Assembly (NCBI GenBank): GCA_021848375.1 | Contig: JAJZUR010000037.1 | Span: 1 to 12,208, forward strand | Length of the DNA: 12,208 bases | Origin: Pseudomonadota bacterium | GTDB lineage: Bacteria; Pseudomonadota; Gammaproteobacteria; UBA6186; Azoamicaceae | Direction: 5' to 3' | Shown here: piece by piece, positions 1 to 6,342 of the stretch | Numbering within the stretch: the first letter of the stretch is position 1 | Layout: every line of letters begins with the position of its first letter | The notes under the pieces: generated by a model | Seen by the model: the letters and a program-made list of their open reading frames with translations, nothing else | What the model was told of the DNA's origin: nothing | The model's database searches: none | Made by a program: the position numbers and the translations under genes

Positions 1-290
1 TCTACATCGGCAATAATAAAACCTGTTACAATAATAAATAAACTAAGAAGCCCCAATTGACTAGAAGCGATTAAGGTATTTTTTAAGGCATTGCGTCTTA
101 AAAAAATAAAAAGCAAAGTGGCGCTGGAAATACCATAGGTACTCCAGGTAATCCATGAGGTTTCCTGCTCACGAAAAATTGAATAAATCGTTGACCAAAA
201 ATAATATAACCACGCCAGAAATAAAGTAACGAAAGACCAAAATGATCGTTGCTTAAAAACTGAATGATTCGTTGCTTTAGAGGGATTCAC
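1..290 (-). CDS. Partial membrane protein of unknown function (N-terminal part, GTG start)
   Basis: I do not recognise this gene. Reading the minus strand from a GTG at 290-288 gives an open frame of about 96 codons that leaves the window at position 1, so the C-terminus is missing. After a short basic, polar N-terminus (NPSKATNHSVFKQR) come three strongly hydrophobic stretches: one rich in Trp, Phe and Tyr (FVTLFLAWLYYFW), one around SSATLLFIFL, and one around LLSLFIIVTGFIIA. A basic loop (LRRNALKN) separates the last two. This pattern fits a multi-spanning inner-membrane protein. The GTG lies inside the end of the upstream TPR gene (14-bp overlap), which suggests translational coupling and a shared function. 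No ATG lies near the beginning of the frame, so the GTG is the best start, but it is not certain because no clear Shine-Dalgarno sequence precedes it. Confidence 0.6.
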   Translation of the reverse strand, partial: MNPSKATNHSVFKQRSFWSFVTLFLAWLYYFWSTIYSIFREQETSWITWSTYGISSATLLFIFLRRNALKNTLIASSQLGLLSLFIIVTGFIIADV

Positions 291-1005
291 TAGCTTTAGA
301 ATACCAACGCGTCGCTAACTCGTTTTGTCCTTCAATCATATAGAGATCCGCCTTTACCAGACAGGCTCGACGATTATGATCATCCTTATTTAGAACGGTA
401 TCGAGTTCTTGATGCGCTGCCTTAAATTCTCCTAAATACAGTTCCAGTTCTGCGAGATTCAATCGCGCTGCATGAAAGTTTTCTTTTAACGCTAGCGCTT
501 TCTCGAAAAAGTCATGGGCTTTGGTTGGATCCCCTTTCCCTTGCCAAGCCAATCCCAATAAATTATAAGGCACCGGATGGTTTGGATATTTCTGATGCAG
601 CGCTTCTGAGAGTTTGATGGCGGTTGCATTATCATTATTTTGTAGCTTTTGTAACACCAACAATACCTGTTGATTCATGGACTCATCATGCGCCGTGAGT
701 GCGGCATTATTTAAAAAACTCAACGGAAAATAAAGGGTCGGATAGCTTGGGGCGACCAAGTGTGTTTCTAAAGCTGCAAGGACATTAGAAGATCCCTCAT
801 CCGAAACCTCTGCTTGCGAATCGATCATTAACCCTGCCAATTGACGACGTGCATCTTGGTTCTGACTGTCTTTTTGGATTTCTTGAAAATAACGAACGGC
901 AACGGCTTCTTTATTTTCAGCCATCCCTGCTTCTTCTGCTAGCACAGTTGTCGTCGGTACGATCCCGCAAAACCAAACCGTTAATATCCCTAACCATTTA
1001 TTCAT
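277..1005 (-). CDS. Secreted tetratricopeptide-repeat protein
   Basis: The product has 242 residues. Residues 1-23 look like a Sec signal peptide (MNKW, a hydrophobic core GILTVWFCGIV, then a cleavage-like VLA-EE), so it is probably periplasmic. There is no lipobox cysteine at the cleavage site. Residues about 144-242 hold two to three TPR-like helix pairs, with the usual small and aromatic positions (YNLLGLAWQGKGDPTKA, FFEKALALKENFHAARLNLAELE, LGEFKAAHQEL). Residues 31-65 look like a degenerate repeat. TPRs bind proteins, so a scaffolding or envelope-assembly role is likely, but no specific partner can be read from the sequence. The start is supported by a strong AGGAGG sequence just upstream of the ATG. 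The last repeat ends right at the stop codon, and the next gene begins inside this one. Confidence 0.75.
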   Translation of the reverse strand: MNKWLGILTVWFCGIVPTTTVLAEEAGMAENKEAVAVRYFQEIQKDSQNQDARRQLAGLMIDSQAEVSDEGSSNVLAALETHLVAPSYPTLYFPLSFLNNAALTAHDESMNQQVLLVLQKLQNNDNATAIKLSEALHQKYPNHPVPYNLLGLAWQGKGDPTKAHDFFEKALALKENFHAARLNLAELELYLGEFKAAHQELDTVLNKDDHNRRACLVKADLYMIEGQNELATRWYSKASESL

Positions 1006-1050
1006 ATAGCCTCCTGCCTTTAAATCCGAACTGTCCTTGGATATACAGTA

Positions 1051-1080
1051 TTCATACCATTCTAATACTCAGTTACTCAA
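1051..1080 (-). promoter_or_regulatory. Possible promoter for the TPR gene
   Basis: On the minus strand TTGAGT (1080-1075) and TATGAA (1056-1051) are separated by 18 bp. This is a plausible sigma-70 arrangement with about 45 bp of leader before the ATG at 1005. It is a pattern match only, and an AT-rich intergenic region produces such matches by chance. Confidence 0.3.
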
Positions 1081-1134
1081 ATTTATCACCCACTATTTTG
1101 CGTTTATGCTTCTCATCCATTGAATAGATTAGTG

Positions 1135-1140
1135 TATACT
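1135..1140 (+). promoter_or_regulatory. Possible -10 element for the phosphodiester-glycosidase gene
   Basis: TATACT lies 29 bp upstream of the ATG at 1170, a suitable distance for a -10 box with a short leader. No good -35 hexamer is found 16-18 bp further upstream, so the promoter may be weak or activator-dependent, or the match may be chance. Confidence 0.35.
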
Positions 1141-1169
1141 GAAAGCTAAATCCTGACTGAGTTTGACCT

Positions 1170-2294
1170 ATGAAGTATCATGTAAAACATTTAACAGCAC
1201 TTAGTATACTAACATTTTTGTGGTCGCCTTTTGCAGCCGCTGAAGAACTCTACCACGGATTACGCTACCATAAAGTAACGACTCCAGAAAAACAAACGAT
1301 TCACGTTCTTGAAATTGATCCCTCGCGCTTAACCATTAAGGCCGCTCATGCCAAAGAAAAAGCTATCGGTCGAGAAACGGTTTCTGCCATTGCTAAACGC
1401 CATAAAGCCATTGCCGCCATCAATGGTGGATTTTTCAGAATGGGTGAATTTATTGATGGCTTACCTGCCGGGATCTTAAAAATTCAAGATCAATGGTATG
1501 GCATCGCTTATCGGCCGCGCGGTGCCATTGGTTGGTCTAACCACCATTATTTAACACTATTAGATCGCATCCAAACCAAAACCAATGTCTATCTCAACCA
1601 TCGAAAATTTCCGGTTTATGCTTTGAATCAACCTGGCGTTGCCAATCGAGCCGTCCTTTATACTGAAACCTATGGCAAAGAAGCAGGTTCCATTACTGGA
1701 GGCGTGGATATTGTTATCCAAAACAATCATATCACCGCCATAAAACCTTCAGGCAAAACCCCCATTCCTAAAGGAGGATATGTTTATGCCGTTGGTTCGG
1801 AAAATATTTATCCCAATCATCCTTTTGAAGTGGGCAGTCACGCGACGGTCAATATCGAAGTTATTCCACAATTTAGAAATAAAGAACAATATTTAGCATG
1901 GCAAATGGTCGAAAATATTATTGGCGGCTCACCGCTCTTGGTGCTTCAAGGAAAAGTGATCAAAGACTATACGACGGAACGTCTACGCTATTCTTTTATT
2001 CGGGAACGTTATGCAAGAACAGCCGTTGGGATCTTAAAAAATGGCCATTGGATATTTGCTGTGGTTGAACAAAGCGCGTTATCCGGTACTGCTGGCATGA
2101 ATATACCAGAATTGGCTGTGTTTATGAAAGAATTAGGCGCAGAGTATGCGCTTAATCTAGATGGCGGCGGCTCTTCCACTTTATATATCAATAATGCTGT
2201 TGTGAATCATCCTGAAGGCGATGATGACGAAGATTACGGTTGGACAGCGCTGAGACCGGTTTCAGATGCCATTTTGATTTTGCCTAAGAAATAA
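1170..2294 (+). CDS. Exported phosphodiester glycosidase (NAGPA-domain) family protein
   Basis: The product has 374 residues. Residues 1-24 form a signal peptide (MKYHVK, then a hydrophobic LTALSILTFLWSPF, then AAA-EE), so the protein is exported. The body carries the marks of the phosphodiester glycosidase family (PF09992), which also contains mammalian NAGPA, the enzyme that uncovers mannose-6-phosphate: AAINGGFF at 82-89, IGGSP at 251-255, RYARTAVGI near 280-288, LNLDGGGSSTLYI at 328-340, and RPVSDAI near the C-terminus. Bacterial members are thought to cleave sugar phosphodiester bonds in cell-wall or exopolysaccharide material, but the substrate cannot be predicted here. The family call is strong; the reaction is inferred from the family. 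The gene is divergent from the secreted TPR gene, so both could act in the envelope. The Shine-Dalgarno sequence before the ATG is weak. An acidic patch (EGDDDEDYG, about 349-357) lies near the C-terminus. Confidence 0.85.
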   Translation: MKYHVKHLTALSILTFLWSPFAAAEELYHGLRYHKVTTPEKQTIHVLEIDPSRLTIKAAHAKEKAIGRETVSAIAKRHKAIAAINGGFFRMGEFIDGLPAGILKIQDQWYGIAYRPRGAIGWSNHHYLTLLDRIQTKTNVYLNHRKFPVYALNQPGVANRAVLYTETYGKEAGSITGGVDIVIQNNHITAIKPSGKTPIPKGGYVYAVGSENIYPNHPFEVGSHATVNIEVIPQFRNKEQYLAWQMVENIIGGSPLLVLQGKVIKDYTTERLRYSFIRERYARTAVGILKNGHWIFAVVEQSALSGTAGMNIPELAVFMKELGAEYALNLDGGGSSTLYINNAVVNHPEGDDDEDYGWTALRPVSDAILILPKK

Positions 2295-2321
2295 TTTATT
2301 GATTTACTTCGAGATTATTAT

Positions 2322-2365
2322 TTAACCCGGTTAATTTAAAGCCGGGTTTAAATTAACCGGGTTAA
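2322..2365. repeat. Perfect 19-bp inverted repeat (hairpin 1) between convergent genes
   Basis: Positions 2322-2340 (TTAACCCGGTTAATTTAAA) and 2347-2365 are exact reverse complements around a 6-nt loop, GCCGGG. The hairpin lies 27 bp after the stop of the glycosidase gene and about 50 bp beyond the convergent nusB stop, so a bidirectional terminator is the natural reading. Neither strand has the run of U expected right after the stem: the plus side continues TATAAGC and the minus side AATAATAATC. It may therefore act as an RNA-stabilising hairpin or be a mobile repeat remnant. The inverted repeat is directly visible; its role is inferred. Confidence 0.85.
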
Positions 2366-2394
2366 TATAAGCTTGAGCTAATATAACCCCGGTT
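2355..2394. repeat. Second, overlapping imperfect inverted repeat (hairpin 2)
   Basis: Positions 2355-2373 and 2376-2394 pair at 16 of 19 positions around a 2-nt gap. The left arm overlaps the right arm of hairpin 1 by 11 bp, so the two structures cannot form on the same molecule at once. A small GGTT-gtt-AACC stem follows at 2391-2401. The cluster thus consists of repeated AACC(C)GG(TT) units in alternating orientation. Confidence 0.7.
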
Positions 2395-2413
2395 GTTAAC
2401 CATTTATACTGAT

Positions 2414-2845
2414 CTAAATTTCAGTTTTTCTTAAGTCGCGTGCCACTTTATCCAATACGCCATTCACAAATTTGTGGCTATCACTGGATGCAAAGGTTTT
2501 GGCCAATTCTAAGCCTTCATTAATAATGACTTTATATGGAATTTCGGGACGTTCTTTTAATTCGTAAATCGAAATTCTTAAAATGGTGAGCTCTATTGGA
2601 CCTAAATCTTCAAGCTTCCGGCTTAAATAGGGTGTCATGAGAAGATCTAAATCATGCGTTTGTCTCGGAACTTCGTGTAATAACAGTAGAAAATAATCTC
2701 GGTCAAAATCTACATCAGCATGTTCTATTAATGCATGCTTTTCGATATCTCTCAGATCATTCTCGGAAAGTAACCAACCATATAATGTTTGCAAGGCAAA
2801 ACGGCGGGCTCTTTTGCGCGGCAGAAAGGGCGATTGTTTACTCAT
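2414..2845 (-). CDS. nusB: Transcription antitermination factor NusB
   Basis: The product has 143 residues, the usual NusB length. The all-helical fold signature is visible: ARRFALQTLYGW at 13-24 in the first helix, LGPIELTILRISIYEL at 81-96, and the conserved C-terminal block IPYKVIINEGLELAKTFASSDSHKFVNGVLDKV at about 102-133 (quoted here only as family landmarks). NusB pairs with NusE (S10) on boxA RNA to form the antitermination complex needed for full rRNA transcription. The start codon lies inside the end of nrdR (ATGAGTAA, 8-bp overlap), so translation is probably coupled. In many relatives riboflavin genes precede nusB and thiL follows it. Neither is present here: the next feature downstream is the inverted-repeat cluster and a convergent gene, so nusB closes the operon. 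Confidence 0.95.
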   Translation of the reverse strand: MSKQSPFLPRKRARRFALQTLYGWLLSENDLRDIEKHALIEHADVDFDRDYFLLLLHEVPRQTHDLDLLMTPYLSRKLEDLGPIELTILRISIYELKERPEIPYKVIINEGLELAKTFASSDSHKFVNGVLDKVARDLRKTEI

Positions 2846-3302
2846 TGACTAATTCACAAGCATTTTTTAGACGAACAATTTCTGTTTGAAATTCATCCAC
2901 ATCTTGAAACCGACGATAGACCGATGCAAATCGCACATAGGCAATTTCATCTAATACTTTAAGCTCCGCCATCACCCATTCCCCTAATTCCTTGGTTTCG
3001 ATTTCGCGCTCACCGGAAGCTCGTAATCGATTTAACAGGCGATTCACGGCCGCATCCAATAATTCGGTGCGCACCGGCCGTTTTTCCAAAGCACGCAACA
3101 TTCCAGCGCGAAGTTTATCTTCTCTAAATTGTACACAGCTGCCATCTCGCTTAATCAGTCTGGGTAAAATAACTTCAACTATTTCATACGTCGTAAATCG
3201 TTCGTTGCAATTGATACATTCCCGACGCCGTCTAACTTGATCATTGACTAATCGGGAATCAATGACTTTAGTATCATCTGCGCGACAGAAGGGGCACTGC
3301 AT
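2838..3302 (-). CDS. nrdR: Transcriptional repressor NrdR
   Basis: The product has 154 residues, typical for NrdR. The N-terminal zinc ribbon has all four ligands, Cys3, Cys6, Cys29 and Cys32 (MQCPFC and CINCNERF), with the conserved VIDSR and RRRREC segments between them. An ATP-cone domain follows from about residue 48 (PRLIKRDGS, FREDKLRAGMLRALEKRPV, then AYVRFASVYRRFQD). NrdR senses ATP and dATP through the cone and represses ribonucleotide reductase genes at NrdR boxes. No nrd gene lies in this window, so its targets are elsewhere. The ATG follows the glyA stop with no gap, and the 3' end overlaps nusB by 8 bp. Confidence 0.96.
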   Translation of the reverse strand: MQCPFCRADDTKVIDSRLVNDQVRRRRECINCNERFTTYEIVEVILPRLIKRDGSCVQFREDKLRAGMLRALEKRPVRTELLDAAVNRLLNRLRASGEREIETKELGEWVMAELKVLDEIAYVRFASVYRRFQDVDEFQTEIVRLKNACELVNE

Positions 3303-4556
3303 TTATTGATACACCGGAAAACGTTTACACATCGCTAATACCTCTTTTTTCACCCGCTCAATGGTGGCTTCATTCGTTAAATCTTTTAATACATCACACG
3401 TCCATCCGATTAAGCGTTCGATTTCCGCTTCTTTAAAGCCTCGCGTCGTTACCGCAGGCGTGCCAATTCGAAGCCCACTGGTTACAAAAGGAGAACGCGG
3501 ATCATTGGGTACTGCATTTTTATTGAGCGTAATATGGGCTTTTTCCAAGACTGCCTCAACATCTTTACCCGTAATGCCTTTATCAATTAAATCAATTAAG
3601 AATAAGTGGTTATCCGTACCTCCGGATACGACTTTAAAACCTTGTGCCGCCATACCTGCAGCAAAATTGCGCGCGTTCTTTAAAACTTGTTGTTGATAGG
3701 TTTTAAATTCAGGAAGCAATGCTTCTTTAAACGCCACCGCTTTTGCGGCAATCACATGCATCAGAGGCCCACCTTGTGAACCCGGAAAAATCGCAGAATT
3801 TAATTTCTTTTCTATCTCTGGGTTATTCCGCGCTAAAATAAGTCCACCTCTTGGACCTCGCAGCGTTTTATGGGTCGTTGTTGTTGTCACATCGGCTATC
3901 TGCACAGGGGAAGGATATAATCCCGCAGCAACCAATCCCGCCACATGCGCCATATCCACCATTAAATACGCGCCCGCCTTATCGGCAATCGCCCTAAAAC
4001 GTTCCCAATCCACCATCCGTGAATACGCGGAAAAACCTGCAATGATTAATTTAGGGCAATGTTCAAGGGCTAGCCTCTCCACTTCGACATAATCAATAAG
4101 CCCGGTGTCTTTATCGGTTCCATATTGCACTGCATGATAAAGCTTCCCAGAAAAGTTCACCGTAGAACCATGAGTTAGATGACCACCGTGTGCAAGATTC
4201 ATTCCTAATATAGTGTCACCCGGATTTAATAAGGCCATCAATGCCGCAGCGTTCGCCTGGGAGCCAGAATGGGGTTGCACATTCACATAAGCTGCGCCAA
4301 ATAATTGTTTTGCCCTATCAATTGCGAGCTGCTCCACCACATCAACAAACTCACATCCCCCATAATATCGTTTGTGTGGATACCCTTCCGCATATTTATT
4401 GGTTAAAACCGAGCCTTGCGCCTCCAGCACGCAAGGGCTCACATAATTTTCAGAGGCGATGAGTTCAATATAGTCTTCTTCACGGCGCTGTTCGCCGAGA
4501 ATCGCGGCAGAGATTTCTGGATCAAAATCTGCAATTTTCAATCGGTGTCTATACAT
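3303..4556 (-). CDS. glyA: Serine hydroxymethyltransferase
   Basis: The product has 417 residues, the standard bacterial length. It is the PLP enzyme that interconverts serine plus tetrahydrofolate with glycine plus methylene-tetrahydrofolate in the cytosol. Visible landmarks are ELIASENYVS at 31-40, NKYAEGYPHKRYYGG at 53-67, the PLP-proximal VQPHSGSQANAA at 93-104, DMAHVAGL at 201-208 and the Schiff-base lysine in TTTTHKTLRGPRGG, Lys230. No key residue appears to be missing. A GTGAGGATCT Shine-Dalgarno region lies just before the ATG. The gene is the first of a glyA-nrdR-nusB block and begins 38 bp after the etfA stop, with no hairpin in the gap, so it may be read from the etf promoter as well as from its own. 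Confidence 0.97.
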   Translation of the reverse strand: MYRHRLKIADFDPEISAAILGEQRREEDYIELIASENYVSPCVLEAQGSVLTNKYAEGYPHKRYYGGCEFVDVVEQLAIDRAKQLFGAAYVNVQPHSGSQANAAALMALLNPGDTILGMNLAHGGHLTHGSTVNFSGKLYHAVQYGTDKDTGLIDYVEVERLALEHCPKLIIAGFSAYSRMVDWERFRAIADKAGAYLMVDMAHVAGLVAAGLYPSPVQIADVTTTTTHKTLRGPRGGLILARNNPEIEKKLNSAIFPGSQGGPLMHVIAAKAVAFKEALLPEFKTYQQQVLKNARNFAAGMAAQGFKVVSGGTDNHLFLIDLIDKGITGKDVEAVLEKAHITLNKNAVPNDPRSPFVTSGLRIGTPAVTTRGFKEAEIERLIGWTCDVLKDLTNEATIERVKKEVLAMCKRFPVYQ

Positions 4557-4594
4557 AGATCCTCACGGCCGTTCATATGAAGCCAATATTCTAC

Positions 4595-5554
4595 CTAAGA
4601 TTTACCCATACGGATAGCTAATTCTCGATCTAATTCCGGTAAGATCTGAAATAAATCCCCCACTAACCCATAATCCGCCACTTGAAAGATGGGTGCATCC
4701 GGATCTTTATTGATGGCGACAATGACTTTACTTTCCATCATCCCTGCCAAATGTTGGATCGCGCCTGAAATACCAACCGCAATATAAAGATCCGGTGCGA
4801 CCACTTTGCCGGTTTGTCCAATCTGATACTCATTGGCGACAAATCCAGCATCTACCGCTGCTCTTGATGCGCCAATCGCCGCAGATAATTTATCGGCAAT
4901 AGCTTCTAATAATGTAAAGTTCTCGCCGCTTTGTAAACCTCTGCCGCCCGCAATCACAATGCGCGCACTGGTCAGTTCCGGACGTTCGGAGTGACTTGCT
5001 TCACGCGATACAAAAAAAGATAGCTTGAGATCGCTAACCATTGGTTTTTTTTCGACCAACGCAAGATTCAATGATGGGGGGATTGCTTCAAATGCCGTTT
5101 TGCGAACCGTCATCACCTTAATGGGATCAAAAGACTGCACAGTAGCAAGCGCATTCCCTGCATAAATTGGCCGAACAAAAGTATCTTTTGTCAGAATACG
5201 CACAATCTCTGAGATCTGTGAAACATCTAATAATGCTGCCACTCGCGGCAAAATATTCTTCCCAAACGTGGTTGCTGGCGCTAAGATGTATTCAAAATCA
5301 CGACTAACTTCAACGATATAGGCCGCCACATTTTCTGCAGTTGCGGACTGTTCCAGAGGACTATCGCAGATCCATACGCGACTAACTTTAGTAAGGCTTC
5401 GTGCGGACTGAATAATGACCTCACTCACTTGCCCAATCAGCAACAATGTTATATCGCCCGGTAATTCGGTCGCTGCGCGTACCACACTGTGAGTAACGCT
5501 TTGCAGCTCTACCTCATCATGTTCCGCTAATACTAAGATCCCAGAATGTGTCAT
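4595..5554 (-). CDS. etfA: Electron transfer flavoprotein alpha subunit
   Basis: The product has 319 residues, typical of group I ETF alpha. The N-terminal alpha/beta domain (residues 1 to about 190) is followed by the conserved FAD domain: GGRGLQSGENF at 203-213, GASRAAVDAGF at 228-238, QIGQTGKVVAPDLYIAVGISG across about 244-264 (landmark positions), AIQHLAGM at 265-272, NKDPDAPIF at 282-290 and ADYGLVGDLF at 293-302. With EtfB it forms a soluble heterodimer that takes electrons from acyl-CoA and related dehydrogenases and passes them to ETF-ubiquinone oxidoreductase. A GAGGG Shine-Dalgarno sequence sits 8 nt before the ATG. It follows etfB by 20 bp, the usual beta-then-alpha order, and is clearly co-transcribed. 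Confidence 0.96.
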   Translation of the reverse strand: MTHSGILVLAEHDEVELQSVTHSVVRAATELPGDITLLLIGQVSEVIIQSARSLTKVSRVWICDSPLEQSATAENVAAYIVEVSRDFEYILAPATTFGKNILPRVAALLDVSQISEIVRILTKDTFVRPIYAGNALATVQSFDPIKVMTVRKTAFEAIPPSLNLALVEKKPMVSDLKLSFFVSREASHSERPELTSARIVIAGGRGLQSGENFTLLEAIADKLSAAIGASRAAVDAGFVANEYQIGQTGKVVAPDLYIAVGISGAIQHLAGMMESKVIVAINKDPDAPIFQVADYGLVGDLFQILPELDRELAIRMGKS

Positions 5555-5574
5555 GTATTATCCCTCTTCTCAAT

Positions 5575-6330
5575 TTATATGATTTTGGCTTCATCATGCA
5601 ATTTATCTAATAGAATATTTACACTCTCAACCTTTATCCCCCCTTTTCGCGGCGGCACAAGCTCGATCTGAACGATTTGGCTATGTGTTTTTAATGTCAA
5701 TCCAAAGGCGCTTAAGCTCTTAATTTCAAGCGGCTTACTTTTGGCGCGCATCACATTTGGCAAAGAAATATATCTTGGTTCATTAAGACGCAAATCGGCC
5801 GTGACAACGGCGGGCAACGTTAAGGTTAACATTTCCAAACCGCTATCCACTTCTCGAGTGACCTCAATTTGATTTTGCGTCAAATTAATTTTCAGTTTAG
5901 AAATGAAGGTTCCTTGACTCCAACCTAAAAGCCCCGCTAACATTTGTCCCGTTTGATTACAATCATCATCAATCGCTTGTTTACCAAGAATAACCAGATC
6001 CGGTTTTTCCTGCTCTACCATCACTTTTAAAATTTTGGCAATATTGAGCGGTTCTAAAACATCATCCGTTTCAATTAAAATAGCACGATCGGCACCTCTT
6101 GCAAGCGCTGCTCGCAGCGTTTCTTGCGCCGCTTTTGGCCCAATGGAAACTGCAATAATTTCTTTTATTACATTTGCTTCTTGTAACCCAACCGCTTCTT
6201 CCAATGCAATTTCATCAAAAGGATTCATGGACATTTTTACATGTTCAGTTTCAACCCCGCTGCCATCCGATTTAATACGGATTTTAACGTTAAAATCGAT
6301 GACCCTTTTAACAGGTACTAAGCATTTCAT
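5575..6330 (-). CDS. etfB: Electron transfer flavoprotein beta subunit
   Basis: The product has 251 residues, typical of ETF beta. Landmarks are MKCLVPVKRVID at the start, MNPFDEIALEEAVGL at about 34-48, the LARGADRAILIE segment, the nucleotide-binding LVILGKQAIDDDCNQTGQ segment with the following LAGLLGW, and the ETF-beta signature VTREVDSGLEMLTLTLPAVVT. The C-terminal arm that wraps around EtfA ends in LLDKLHDEAKII. This subunit carries the tightly bound AMP of ETF. It starts 12 bp after the stop of the upstream membrane gene, with AGGGG just before the ATG, so the upstream gene and etfB are probably on one transcript. Confidence 0.96.
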   Translation of the reverse strand: MKCLVPVKRVIDFNVKIRIKSDGSGVETEHVKMSMNPFDEIALEEAVGLQEANVIKEIIAVSIGPKAAQETLRAALARGADRAILIETDDVLEPLNIAKILKVMVEQEKPDLVILGKQAIDDDCNQTGQMLAGLLGWSQGTFISKLKINLTQNQIEVTREVDSGLEMLTLTLPAVVTADLRLNEPRYISLPNVMRAKSKPLEIKSLSAFGLTLKTHSQIVQIELVPPRKGGIKVESVNILLDKLHDEAKII

Positions 6331-6342
6331 ATAAACCCCTAT

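Noticed and set aside
849..1127. 92-codon plus-strand frame in the start of the TPR gene and the intergenic region
   Set aside because: It is antisense to the signal peptide and Shine-Dalgarno region of a well-supported gene, and its low-complexity Leu/Ser product looks like a shadow.
2322..2401. CRISPR array or tandem repeat array
   Set aside because: The units alternate in orientation and overlap. There are no regular direct repeats with unique spacers and no cas genes.
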